A stretch of 11,238 bases of DNA. Origin: CAYZFD01 sp964477735. GTDB lineage: Bacteria; Bacteroidota; Bacteroidia; Flavobacteriales; Flavobacteriaceae. The notes beneath the pieces were generated by a model, which ran no database searches, was not told where the DNA came from, and worked only from the letters and a program-made list of their open reading frames with translations. The number at the start of each line of letters is the position of its first letter. The first letter of the stretch is position 1. The stretch lies in NCBI GenBank assembly GCA_964477735.1, contig CAYZFD010000047.1, forward strand, positions 1-11,238. The letters are read 5' to 3'. Positions 1-6,840 of this stretch are shown one piece after another. Made by a program: the position numbers and the translations under genes.

Positions 1-1466
1 TGAGAAATTTTCAATACCCAACCATCAACTATAAATATGCCGACAGCAGCAAAAGCCTGCTCACAGCTAATGTTTTACTCACTCCAAAAGACCGTTATTC
101 TCTAGAGGTCGGAACAGACCTTACCCACTCCAACATTCAAGATATTGGCGTTGCTTTTACAGGTACCTTCGTTGGGAGAAATGTGTTTAGAGGAGCAGAA
201 ACCATCGAGTTTTCAACTCGAGGCACTATTGGTAAATCTGCTGAGCAAACCATCTCGGAAGTTGGGGCAGATGTGCGACTGCAATGGCCGCGTTTCTTTT
301 TCCCCTTTGGCGCCCAAAAACTTTTACCCCAAAAATTTTCTCCAACCACTTTTTTGGGCGTTGGAACCTCTGTGCAAAGGAACATTGGTTTAGACAAGCA
401 ACGCTTCAGTGCAGATCTACAATATGATTGGGAAATAAACGCAAACAAAAAATGGCGGTTTGGATTGTTGGAAGTTGAATTTGTGAACAACCAAAATGTT
501 GAAAATTACTTTAATGTGTATAGAAACTCATACAATGAACTCAACAAAATTGCCCAAGATTTAAATGTAAATAGCAGCTACCTCAATAGCAACAATCAAT
601 TGTCAATACCCACAGGTAGTTTAAAGTTTTCAGAAGACATCCTCAATGGCACTCTCGGGATAGATCAAAACTCCGAAACATACACCAACGTTAGTGCCAT
701 TGACGAACGTCGCAGGAGATTGTCTCAAAACAATCTCATTGTTGGGTCATCTCTGGGATATACCTATAACAACCGCACAGATGTTTTTGATGAAGATTTT
801 TCTCAATTCAGATTGCAATTCGAATGGGCGGGAAACCTCATGAATTTGTTGGCACCAACACTAAATTTGAAACAAAACCTTCAAGGTCAATACGAGTTTT
901 TGGACGTTGCTTATTCGCAATTTGCCAAAGCCGAACTAAATTATATTCAACACTGGATGTTAACCCCAAACACCGTTTTGGCCCTTCGTGCATTTGGTGG
1001 ACTGGCCATTCCCTTCGGAAACGCCAGCAATATCCCATTTTCAAAATCGTTTTTCTCGGGGGGAACCAACGACAACAGAGCGTGGGAAGTTTATCGACTT
1101 GGGCCAGGAAGCAGTGGCTCTATCAACGAATTTAATGAAGCCAATATGAAGCTCGCTTTCAATATCGAGTACCGTTTCGATTTGGTAGGCAAAATGAAAG
1201 GAGCATTGTTCACGGACGTTGGAAACATTTGGAATGTATTTGATGACATAAAAGATCCTGCTCGAAGTTTCAACGGCCTTTCTGACTTAAACGAGTTGGC
1301 CATAGGCACCGGGTTTGGCCTTCGATATGATTTTAGTTTTATTTTAATTCGACTTGACACTGGTTTTAAAACCTATAATCCCGCCCTTCCCAAGAACGAT
1401 CGATGGCTAAGTGAGTTGAAGTGGCGTGATGCTGTGTGGAATATTGGTATCAATTATCCTTTCTAA
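1..1466 (+). CDS. BamA/TamA (Omp85) family outer membrane protein, C-terminal barrel (5' partial)
   Basis: The reading frame is open from the left edge (first full codon at 3) to the stop at 1464-1466, giving about 487 visible residues. The ATG at 183 is internal, not the start, because barrel-like sequence continues upstream of it. Seen in the sequence: alternating amphipathic strands throughout; a glycine-rich FFSGGTNDNRAW segment followed by RLGPGS (around 1050-1115), which fits the lumenal loop-6 region of Omp85 proteins, with RAW in place of the usual RGF/RGY; and a C-terminal strand ending WNIGINYPF, whose terminal Phe is typical of outer-membrane barrels recognised by the BAM machinery. 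Known for the family: BamA inserts outer-membrane proteins, and TamA/TamL proteins help with related assembly or lipid transport. The POTRA domains and signal peptide lie outside the window, so BamA cannot be told from a TamA/TamL-type paralogue. High confidence in the family, low in the subtype. Confidence 0.88.
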   Translation, partial: RNFQYPTINYKYADSSKSLLTANVLLTPKDRYSLEVGTDLTHSNIQDIGVAFTGTFVGRNVFRGAETIEFSTRGTIGKSAEQTISEVGADVRLQWPRFFFPFGAQKLLPQKFSPTTFLGVGTSVQRNIGLDKQRFSADLQYDWEINANKKWRFGLLEVEFVNNQNVENYFNVYRNSYNELNKIAQDLNVNSSYLNSNNQLSIPTGSLKFSEDILNGTLGIDQNSETYTNVSAIDERRRRLSQNNLIVGSSLGYTYNNRTDVFDEDFSQFRLQFEWAGNLMNLLAPTLNLKQNLQGQYEFLDVAYSQFAKAELNYIQHWMLTPNTVLALRAFGGLAIPFGNASNIPFSKSFFSGGTNDNRAWEVYRLGPGSSGSINEFNEANMKLAFNIEYRFDLVGKMKGALFTDVGNIWNVFDDIKDPARSFNGLSDLNELAIGTGFGLRYDFSFILIRLDTGFKTYNPALPKNDRWLSELKWRDAVWNIGINYPF

Positions 1467-1490
1467 ACTCATATTTTTAGGTTAATTTTG
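1460..1490 (+). promoter_or_regulatory. Candidate Bacteroidota-type promoter for fbaA
   Basis: TAATTTTG at 1483-1490 matches the TAnnTTTG -7 element. TTTC at 1460-1463, 19 bases upstream, is one base from the TTTG -33 element. The -7 element ends 28 bases before the fbaA ATG, and the leader between them is A-rich with no Shine-Dalgarno sequence. The -33 half overlaps the end of the preceding outer-membrane protein gene. Confidence 0.55.
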
Positions 1491-1518
1491 CCGACGAATT
1501 TTCCTAAAAAACAAAAAC

Positions 1519-2586
1519 ATGAGTCACTCCATTAAAGCCGGTGTTGCTACTGGCGCAGAAGTTCAGAAGATTTTTAAATTGGCCAAAGAAAAGGGCTTTG
1601 CCTTACCTGCAGTAAACGTTATAGGTTCTAACACCATTAATGGAGTGCTTGAAACAGCTGCGGCACTAAACGCACCCGTAATCATTCAATTCTCTAATGG
1701 TGGTGCTCAGTTCAATGCTGGCAAAGGCTTGTCTAACGAAGGGCAACGCGCTGCAATCGCAGGAGCAATTGCCGGAGCCAAACACGTGCACCAACTCGCA
1801 GAAGCCTATGGCGTTCCTGTGATTTTGCATACCGATCACGCCGCTAAAAACTTATTACCTTGGATCGACGGACTCCTTGACGCAAGCGAAAAACACTTTA
1901 AAGAGACTGGAAAATCATTGTTTAGCTCACACATGATCGACTTGTCTGAAGAACCGCTCGAAGAAAATATCGAAATTTGCAAAACCTATTTGGCTCGAAT
2001 GAGCAAAATGGATATGACTCTCGAAATTGAATTGGGAATTACAGGTGGAGAAGAAGACGGCGTGGACAACTCTGATGTTGATGACGCCAAATTATATACT
2101 CAGCCCGAAGAGGTGGCCTATGCCTATGAAGAGTTATCGAAAGTTAGCGACCGTTTCACCATCGCTGCAGCCTTCGGAAACGTACACGGGGTTTACAAAC
2201 CTGGAAACGTGAAGCTTACGCCAAAAATTCTTAAAAACTCTCAAGCATTTATTTCAGAAAAATATGGTGTTTCACACAATACCATTGATTTTGTTTTTCA
2301 TGGCGGGTCGGGCTCCACAGTTGAAGAAATTAGAGAAGCCATTAGCTACGGTGTCATCAAAATGAACATCGATACCGATATGCAATATGCCTTTATGACA
2401 GGTATTCGCGATTATATAAATGAAAAATCGGATTACCTAAAAGCACAAATTGGAAATCCAGATGGTGATGATCAGCCAAACAAAAAATTCTATGACCCAC
2501 GAGTGTGGTTACGTCAGGGGGAAAACACTTTTAAAGAAAGGCTCGAAAAAGCTTTTGCTGACCTGAATAACGTGAACACCTTGTAG
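1519..2586 (+). CDS. fbaA: Class II fructose-1,6-bisphosphate aldolase
   Basis: This cytosolic enzyme reversibly cleaves fructose-1,6-bisphosphate into dihydroxyacetone phosphate and glyceraldehyde-3-phosphate in glycolysis and gluconeogenesis. The 355 residues are close to the class IIA size (E. coli FbaA is 359), and the whole protein aligns with a constant offset of 3 residues from E. coli. The catalytic zinc ligands are visible: H107 in HTDH (with D106 as the catalytic acid), E171 in EIELGITGGEEDG, H223 in FGNVHGVYKPG and H261 in FVFHGGSGS. The substrate and sodium-binding NIDTD segment is at 283-287. The ATG at 1519 follows an A-rich leader, and no in-frame alternative fits better. It sits 52 bases after the Omp85 gene with its own candidate promoter, and 39 bases before accD. 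All key residues are present, so I expect a functional enzyme. Confidence 0.97.
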   Translation: MSHSIKAGVATGAEVQKIFKLAKEKGFALPAVNVIGSNTINGVLETAAALNAPVIIQFSNGGAQFNAGKGLSNEGQRAAIAGAIAGAKHVHQLAEAYGVPVILHTDHAAKNLLPWIDGLLDASEKHFKETGKSLFSSHMIDLSEEPLEENIEICKTYLARMSKMDMTLEIELGITGGEEDGVDNSDVDDAKLYTQPEEVAYAYEELSKVSDRFTIAAAFGNVHGVYKPGNVKLTPKILKNSQAFISEKYGVSHNTIDFVFHGGSGSTVEEIREAISYGVIKMNIDTDMQYAFMTGIRDYINEKSDYLKAQIGNPDGDDQPNKKFYDPRVWLRQGENTFKERLEKAFADLNNVNTL

Positions 2587-2609
2587 TTTCCGCAAGTTTT
2601 CTATCTTTG
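2581..2609 (+). promoter_or_regulatory. Candidate promoter for accD
   Basis: TATCTTTG at 2602-2609 fits the TAnnTTTG -7 element exactly. TTG at 2581-2583 lies 18 bases upstream in the -33 position and overlaps the last sense codon (TTG) of fbaA. The -7 element ends 16 bases before the accD ATG, so the 5' leader would be very short. Confidence 0.6.
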
Positions 2610-2625
2610 AATTAAACTTCTATCT

Positions 2626-3483
2626 ATGTCTTGGTTTAAACGCACCACTAAGGGAATACAAACCAGTACCGAAGAAAAGAAAGACACCCCCAAGGGACTT
2701 TGGTACAAAACACCAACGGGTAAAATCATCGATACCGAAGAACTGGCAGAAAACCTCTATGTTAGCCCCGAAGATGACTATCATGTTAGGATTGGAAGTA
2801 AAGAATATTTTGAAATTCTTTTCGATGAAGGAAAGTTTCGTGAGCTAGACAAAAAACTACATGCCAAAGATCCGCTCAAGTTTGAAGACACCAAAAAATA
2901 TAGCCACAGGCTCACAGAGGCTGAGAAAAAAACTGGGCTGAAAGATTCTATCAAAACTGCAAAGGGCAAACTTCATGGCCACGAGTTGGTGATTTGCTGC
3001 ATGGATTTTGGATTCATTGGCGGATCTATGGGATCGGTGGTTGGAGAAAAAATATCAAGAGCTGTCGATTATTGTTTAAAGCACAAAACCCCACTCATGA
3101 TTATTTCAAAATCAGGGGGCGCTCGAATGATGGAGGCTGCATTGTCACTTATGCAAATGGCCAAGACCTCCGCAAAACTCGCCTTGCTCGACGATGCTAA
3201 GATTCCATATATTTCGCTGTGCACCGACCCCACAACGGGTGGAACAACGGCCTCTTTTGCTATGTTAGGTGACATCAACATTTCCGAACCTGGAGCCCTC
3301 ATTGGTTTTGCCGGTCCGCGCGTAGTGAAAGACACCACAGGAACTGAACTTCCCGATGGATTCCAAACCGCTGAGTTTGTTAAAGAACATGGATTCTTAG
3401 ATTTTATAGCACACAGAAAAGAACTCAAAGCAAAAGTAGGCTTATACCTAAGCTTAATTCTTAACAAGCCTGTGAACCTCTAA
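2626..3483 (+). CDS. accD: Acetyl-CoA carboxylase carboxyltransferase subunit beta (zinc-ribbon cysteines absent)
   Basis: AccD pairs with AccA to transfer the carboxyl group from carboxybiotin on AccB to acetyl-CoA, giving malonyl-CoA for fatty-acid synthesis in the cytosol. The 285-residue protein has the crotonase-fold motifs expected of AccD: GGSMGSVVGEKISRA, SGGARMMEAALSLMQ, and a C-terminal run reading PTTGGTTASFAMLGD followed by ISEPGALIGFAGPR. Odd point: the N-terminal four-cysteine zinc ribbon of E. coli AccD (C27, C30, C46, C49) aligns with T29, G32, S47 and D50, with one residue deleted between the pairs. No cysteine occurs before the ICCMDF segment, well into the protein. From memory of flavobacterial AccD proteins this looks like a lineage trait rather than damage, since the surrounding sequence is well kept. 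accA is not in this window. The start is supported by the MSWFKR opening common in the phylum and by the -7 element 16 bases upstream. Confidence 0.96.
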   Translation: MSWFKRTTKGIQTSTEEKKDTPKGLWYKTPTGKIIDTEELAENLYVSPEDDYHVRIGSKEYFEILFDEGKFRELDKKLHAKDPLKFEDTKKYSHRLTEAEKKTGLKDSIKTAKGKLHGHELVICCMDFGFIGGSMGSVVGEKISRAVDYCLKHKTPLMIISKSGGARMMEAALSLMQMAKTSAKLALLDDAKIPYISLCTDPTTGGTTASFAMLGDINISEPGALIGFAGPRVVKDTTGTELPDGFQTAEFVKEHGFLDFIAHRKELKAKVGLYLSLILNKPVNL

Positions 3484-3497
3484 TTTTGTTATTTTTG
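3481..3497 (+). promoter_or_regulatory. Tandem -7 elements upstream of the DinB-family gene
   Basis: Two TAnnTTTG matches lie back to back: TAATTTTG at 3481-3488, which contains the accD stop codon, and TATTTTTG at 3490-3497. The second ends 14 bases before the ATG at 3512. I see no TTTG or TTG at the expected -33 distance for either, so promoter activity is uncertain and the gene may instead be read through from accD. Confidence 0.4.
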
Positions 3498-3511
3498 GGT
3501 AAAGACTTACC

Positions 3512-4048
3512 ATGTTCAATGTCATTTTAAAACCCAAGAATTTAGATTCCAACCATTACTTTACAAGCTATATTGAGCGGGTTCCCGAAAATGAATTATT
3601 ACTTGCTCTAAACACATCTCAAATTGCATATAGCGAAACCATCGCTAAGCTTTCGCCAAAAGACGGTGAATTCAGGTATCAACCTAACAAATGGAATGTC
3701 AAACAACTCCTTTTACATCTGAACGACACAGAGCGTATTTTAGCCTATAGAGCCCTTCGACTTTCGAGAAAAGACAACACACCCTTAGCTGGCTTCGACG
3801 AAAATCATTATGCAACCCATGATTATAACCAGGGACTCGAAATCACCGACATTCACAAAGAATTTTTGGCCATTCGAAATCAAACAATCGCCTTGTTCAA
3901 AAACATGAACCCAGAAGTTATAGAATTTAAAAGCATTACAAACAACATGCCCAGCAGTCCCCTACTCCTTGGATGGATGATTGTGGGGCACCAACTTCAT
4001 CACTTGGAAGTTTTAAGAGATCGCTACAAAATCGGTTCATTATCTTAA
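3512..4048 (+). CDS. DinB-family putative metal-dependent protein
   Basis: A 178-residue protein of the DinB/YfiT-like four-helix-bundle superfamily. The central part reads YQPNKWNVKQLLLHLNDTERI, and the C-terminal helix carries GHQLHHLEVLRDRY. Together these supply the three-histidine metal site of the fold: H69 from the first motif and H160 and H164 from the HxxxH motif. Known members include thiol-dependent transferases (bacillithiol or mycothiol S-transferases), but most are uncharacterised and this sequence does not reveal the substrate. The protein has no signal peptide or membrane segment and should be cytosolic. It lies 28 bases after accD, with two candidate -7 elements between. The 97 bases to rpsO contain the rpsO promoter. 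The family call is firm; the function is unknown. Confidence 0.85.
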   Translation: MFNVILKPKNLDSNHYFTSYIERVPENELLLALNTSQIAYSETIAKLSPKDGEFRYQPNKWNVKQLLLHLNDTERILAYRALRLSRKDNTPLAGFDENHYATHDYNQGLEITDIHKEFLAIRNQTIALFKNMNPEVIEFKSITNNMPSSPLLLGWMIVGHQLHHLEVLRDRYKIGSLS

Positions 4049-4058
4049 TTAATAATAC

Positions 4059-4088
4059 TTGTTAATTTACTAAAAAACAGTACATTTG
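4059..4088 (+). promoter_or_regulatory. Promoter of rpsO
   Basis: TACATTTG at 4081-4088 is an exact TAnnTTTG -7 element, and TTG at 4059-4061 lies 19 bases upstream at the -33 position. This is the best-formed promoter in the window. The final TTG of the -7 element (4086-4088) is in frame with rpsO and can be mistaken for a start codon. Confidence 0.7.
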
Positions 4089-4092
4089 CAGC

Positions 4093-4115
4093 CGCAACAG
4101 GAAAGCCCTGAAGCG
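4093..4115 (+). promoter_or_regulatory. Imperfect hairpin at the 5' end of the rpsO leader, candidate S15 autoregulatory element
   Basis: The arms are CGC (4093-4095) with GCG (4113-4115) and CAGG (4098-4101) with CCTG (4107-4110). They are separated by a symmetric AA/AA internal loop and closed by an AAAGC loop (4102-4106). Judging from the -7 element at 4081-4088, transcription should start within a few bases of the left arm, so this would be the first structure in the mRNA, about 30 bases before the rpsO ATG. S15 represses its own synthesis through leader RNA structures in several bacterial lineages. That this hairpin does so is an inference; the short stem could also simply protect the 5' end. 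Confidence 0.35.
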
Positions 4116-4145
4116 TACATAAAAATCATTTACAACAATATTGGC

Positions 4146-4415
4146 ATGTATTTAACAAAAGAAATAAAAGAAGGGATTTTTAAACAACACGGAGGATCAG
4201 AAAAAAACACAGGATCAACCGAAGGACAAATAGCCCTTTTCACCCATCGTATCAACCACCTGACCACACACCTTGAGCGCAACCGTAAGGATTATAACAC
4301 CGAGCGATCGCTAGTGATGTTAGTAGGGAAAAGAAGAAGTTTGTTAGACTATCTTAAAAAGAAAGACATCAATCGATATCGAGCGTTGATCAAAGAATTG
4401 AACATTCGAAAATAA
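4146..4415 (+). CDS. rpsO: 30S ribosomal protein S15
   Basis: S15 is a primary 16S rRNA-binding protein that nucleates assembly of the 30S platform and contributes to a bridge with the 50S subunit. Starting at the ATG at 4146 gives 89 residues beginning MYLTKEIKEGIF, the usual family length. The frame is open further up to a TTG at 4086, but that codon lies inside the promoter -7 element and the extra 20 residues have no S15 similarity, so I reject the longer form. Visible S15 features are NTGSTEGQIALFT (residues 21-33), the rRNA-contacting segment with H42 and D49, and RRSLLDYLKKKD near the C-terminus. Position 52 is Thr where E. coli has Ser. A terminator follows directly, and pnp lies 92 bases downstream, the same rpsO-pnp order as in E. 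coli. Confidence 0.96.
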   Translation: MYLTKEIKEGIFKQHGGSEKNTGSTEGQIALFTHRINHLTTHLERNRKDYNTERSLVMLVGKRRSLLDYLKKKDINRYRALIKELNIRK

Positions 4416-4420
4416 CAATG

Positions 4421-4444
4421 AGGGAGCCAACAGCTCCCTTTTTT
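4421..4444 (+). terminator. Rho-independent terminator after rpsO
   Basis: GGGAGC (4422-4427) pairs perfectly with GCTCCC (4433-4438) around the loop CAACA, and A4421-T4439 extends the stem. Six T residues follow (4439-4444). It begins 6 bases after the rpsO stop. It probably attenuates rather than isolates pnp, since the usual arrangement allows partial read-through. Confidence 0.88.
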
Positions 4445-4449
4445 ACATA

Positions 4450-4467
4450 AAAAGCATCATAGCTTTT
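4450..4467 (+). promoter_or_regulatory. Small hairpin and weak -7-like element in the pnp leader
   Basis: AAAAGC (4450-4455) pairs with GCTTTT (4462-4467) around the loop ATCATA, 40 bases before the pnp ATG. The right part also reads TAGCTTTT (4460-4467), one base from the TAnnTTTG -7 consensus. It could be a pnp promoter, a leader structure or neither. pnp is post-transcriptionally autoregulated through a leader stem in E. coli, but this stem is far shorter. Confidence 0.22.
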
Positions 4468-4507
4468 CATTGGCAGGTTCTTACGACAACAACACAACTC
4501 GAACCTA

Positions 4508-6739
4508 ATGAAAAAAATGAAAATTATGATACCTAATGTATTTAAAGAAACAATTGCGCTAGGCGACGGACGAGAAATTACCATCGAAACCGGAAAACTA
4601 GCCAAACAAGCAGACGGATCAGCTGTGATTCAAATGGGCAACTGCATGTTGCTAGCTACTGTGGTTTCTGCAAGAGAAGCTGCAAACGTCGATTTCCTAC
4701 CGCTAACAGTAGATTACAGAGAAAAATTTGCAGCTGCAGGCCGTTTTCCTGGAGGATTTTTCAAACGCGAAGCCCGACCTAGCAACGAAGAAATTTTAAC
4801 CATGCGATTGGTTGACCGGGTGCTGAGACCACTATTTCCCAAAGACTATCACGCCGAAACACAGGTCATGATTCAACTCATGTCTCACGACGAAAATGTG
4901 ATGCCCGACGCCTTAGCGGGATTAGCAGCCTCTACTGTAATCCAATTGTCTGACATTCCTTTTGAATATCCCATTTCAGAGGTTAGAGTGGGTAGAATTG
5001 ATGGTGAATTTATCATCAACCCCAGCAAAGCACAATTGGCCAATTCCGACATTGACATCATGATTGGTGCCAGTGAAGACTCTGTGGCTATGGTTGAAGG
5101 AGAATTCGATGAAATTTCTGAAGTTGAAATGGCCGATGCCATCCGATTTGGACACGAAGCGATTAAAACCCAAATTGCTGCTCAAATTCGCTTGGCCGAA
5201 GCCGTTGGTAAAAAAGAAACGCGCTCCTACGAACCCGAAGCTGAAGATGAAGCCTTAAAAACCGCCATCTTCGAGGCGAGCTACCAACAATGCTACGATA
5301 TCGCAAAATCGGGAACCTCAAAACAAGAAAGAAGTGAGCAATTTTCAGCACTTAAAGAAACCATCGAATCCGGATATTCTGAAGAAGAGCTGGAAGAAAA
5401 AGGAATGCTTATTTCAAAATATTTTAAAAGCGCACAAAAAGAGGCTGTTCGCACCCTAATCCTCAACGAAGGCATTCGCTTAGATGGACGTAAAACCAAT
5501 GAAATTCGACCCATTTGGTGTGAAGTTGATTATTTACCCTCTACCCACGGTTCTTCAGTATTCACTAGAGGTGAAACTCAGGCTTTAGCAACAGTAACAC
5601 TAGGCACATCGAGAGAGGCCAACGTGATTGATTTACCCACCGACCAAGGCGAAGAAACCTTTTATTTACATTATAACTTTCCACCATTTTGTACGGGAGA
5701 AGCACGACCATTGCGTGGAACTTCCCGCAGAGAAGTTGGACATGGGAACTTGGCTCAAAGAGCCCTTAAAAAAGTGATGCCTGCCGACTGCCCCTACACA
5801 GTGCGCGTAGTTTCAGAAGTGTTAGAATCTAACGGTTCTTCATCAATGGCAACAGTTTGCGCTGGCACAATGGCACTTATGGATGCTGGAGTTCAAATCA
5901 AAAAACCTGTTTCAGGAATTGCCATGGGCCTTATCTCAGACGGAGAAAAATTTGCCGTATTATCAGATATTTTAGGAGATGAAGACCACTTGGGCGATAT
6001 GGACTTTAAGGTTACTGGAACCGCCGATGGAATTACAGCTTGTCAGATGGACATTAAAATTCAAGGATTGTCCTATGAAATTTTAGTACAAGCCCTTGAA
6101 CAAGCCCGACTTGGAAGATTGGAAATTTTAGAAAAACTCACAGAAACCATTCCTACACCACAACCAAACGTGAAAGCCCACGCTCCCAAAATGGTGAAAA
6201 TTACCATTCCAGGAGAATACATAGGCGCTGTGATTGGCCCAGGTGGAAAGGTCATCCAAGAGATGCAAAAAGAAACAGGCACAACCATTGTGATCGAAGA
6301 AGAAAATGAAATGGGAATTGTTGAAATTCTAGGTGTTAATCAAGAAATGATTGATGCCGTCATTCAAAAAATTGACGATATCACATTCTCGCCCGAAGTA
6401 GGAAAAACCTACACCGTAAAGGTGGCTAAGCTCCTAGAATTTGGTGCCGTTGTGGAATTTAGACCAGGGAAAGACGTACTACTCCACGTTTCTGAAATTG
6501 CGTGGGAGCGCACAAACGATCCTGCCGACGTATTAAAAGTGGGTGATGTCTTGGAAGTGAAATACTTTGGTATTGATCCAAAAACACGAAAACAAAAAGT
6601 GTCTAGAAAAGCGCTACTTCCTCGACCCGAACGTTCTGAAAATGACCGAAGAAACAACGATCGAGGAGACAGACGAGATGGCAAAAAAAGACCTCCAAGC
6701 AAAGGAAATAGAGATCAAAACGCCAACAAAGAAGATTAA
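4508..6739 (+). CDS. pnp: Polynucleotide phosphorylase (polyribonucleotide nucleotidyltransferase)
   Basis: PNPase degrades RNA 3'-to-5' by phosphorolysis, releasing nucleoside diphosphates, and can run in reverse to add tails. It acts as a trimer in the cytosol. In 743 residues the full domain order is visible: RNase PH 1 with GGFFKREARPS (G82-S92); a helical linker; RNase PH 2 with FTRGETQALATVTLG, GTSRREVGHG and SNGSSSMATVCAG; a KH domain with the GPGG loop at 577-580; and an S1 domain at about 630-700. The catalytic cluster in GDEDHLGDMDFKV is intact: D493, D499 and K501, equal to E. coli D486, D492 and K494 with a constant offset of 7. After the S1 domain comes a low-complexity charged tail rich in Arg, Asp, Asn and Lys (about 707-743). 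ATGs at 4508, 4517 and 4526 are all possible. Many relatives begin at MIP, corresponding to 4526, so the first six residues are uncertain. Confidence 0.97.
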   Translation: MKKMKIMIPNVFKETIALGDGREITIETGKLAKQADGSAVIQMGNCMLLATVVSAREAANVDFLPLTVDYREKFAAAGRFPGGFFKREARPSNEEILTMRLVDRVLRPLFPKDYHAETQVMIQLMSHDENVMPDALAGLAASTVIQLSDIPFEYPISEVRVGRIDGEFIINPSKAQLANSDIDIMIGASEDSVAMVEGEFDEISEVEMADAIRFGHEAIKTQIAAQIRLAEAVGKKETRSYEPEAEDEALKTAIFEASYQQCYDIAKSGTSKQERSEQFSALKETIESGYSEEELEEKGMLISKYFKSAQKEAVRTLILNEGIRLDGRKTNEIRPIWCEVDYLPSTHGSSVFTRGETQALATVTLGTSREANVIDLPTDQGEETFYLHYNFPPFCTGEARPLRGTSRREVGHGNLAQRALKKVMPADCPYTVRVVSEVLESNGSSSMATVCAGTMALMDAGVQIKKPVSGIAMGLISDGEKFAVLSDILGDEDHLGDMDFKVTGTADGITACQMDIKIQGLSYEILVQALEQARLGRLEILEKLTETIPTPQPNVKAHAPKMVKITIPGEYIGAVIGPGGKVIQEMQKETGTTIVIEEENEMGIVEILGVNQEMIDAVIQKIDDITFSPEVGKTYTVKVAKLLEFGAVVEFRPGKDVLLHVSEIAWERTNDPADVLKVGDVLEVKYFGIDPKTRKQKVSRKALLPRPERSENDRRNNDRGDRRDGKKRPPSKGNRDQNANKED

Positions 6740-6744
6740 AATCT

Positions 6745-6773
6745 AAACCCCGACAAAAAAGGCGGGGTTTTTT
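6745..6773 (+). terminator. Rho-independent terminator after pnp
   Basis: AAACCCCG (6745-6752) pairs with CGGGGTTT (6763-6770) around a 10-base A-rich loop. The T run covers 6768-6773. It starts 5 bases after the pnp stop and separates pnp from rpoD. Confidence 0.9.
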
Positions 6774-6840
6774 GTAACTTTTTATATCCCAAAATCGTAT
6801 AATAAACTCATCTAAAAAAGCGATCAGTTAATTCATCTTC

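Noticed and set aside
183..185. ATG as start of a complete 427-residue protein
   Set aside because: The same frame is open to the left edge and the upstream residues continue the beta-barrel pattern, so the gene is truncated by the window rather than starting here.
137..490. Long open frames on the - strand inside the Omp85, accD and pnp genes
   Set aside because: They are antisense to well-supported conserved proteins, have no family similarity and no promoter or start context.
4042..4067. AATTAA...TTAATT inverted repeat after the DinB-family gene as a terminator
   Set aside because: The stem is only A/T, has no T run after it and overlaps the -33 region of the rpsO promoter; it is expected by chance in such AT-rich sequence.
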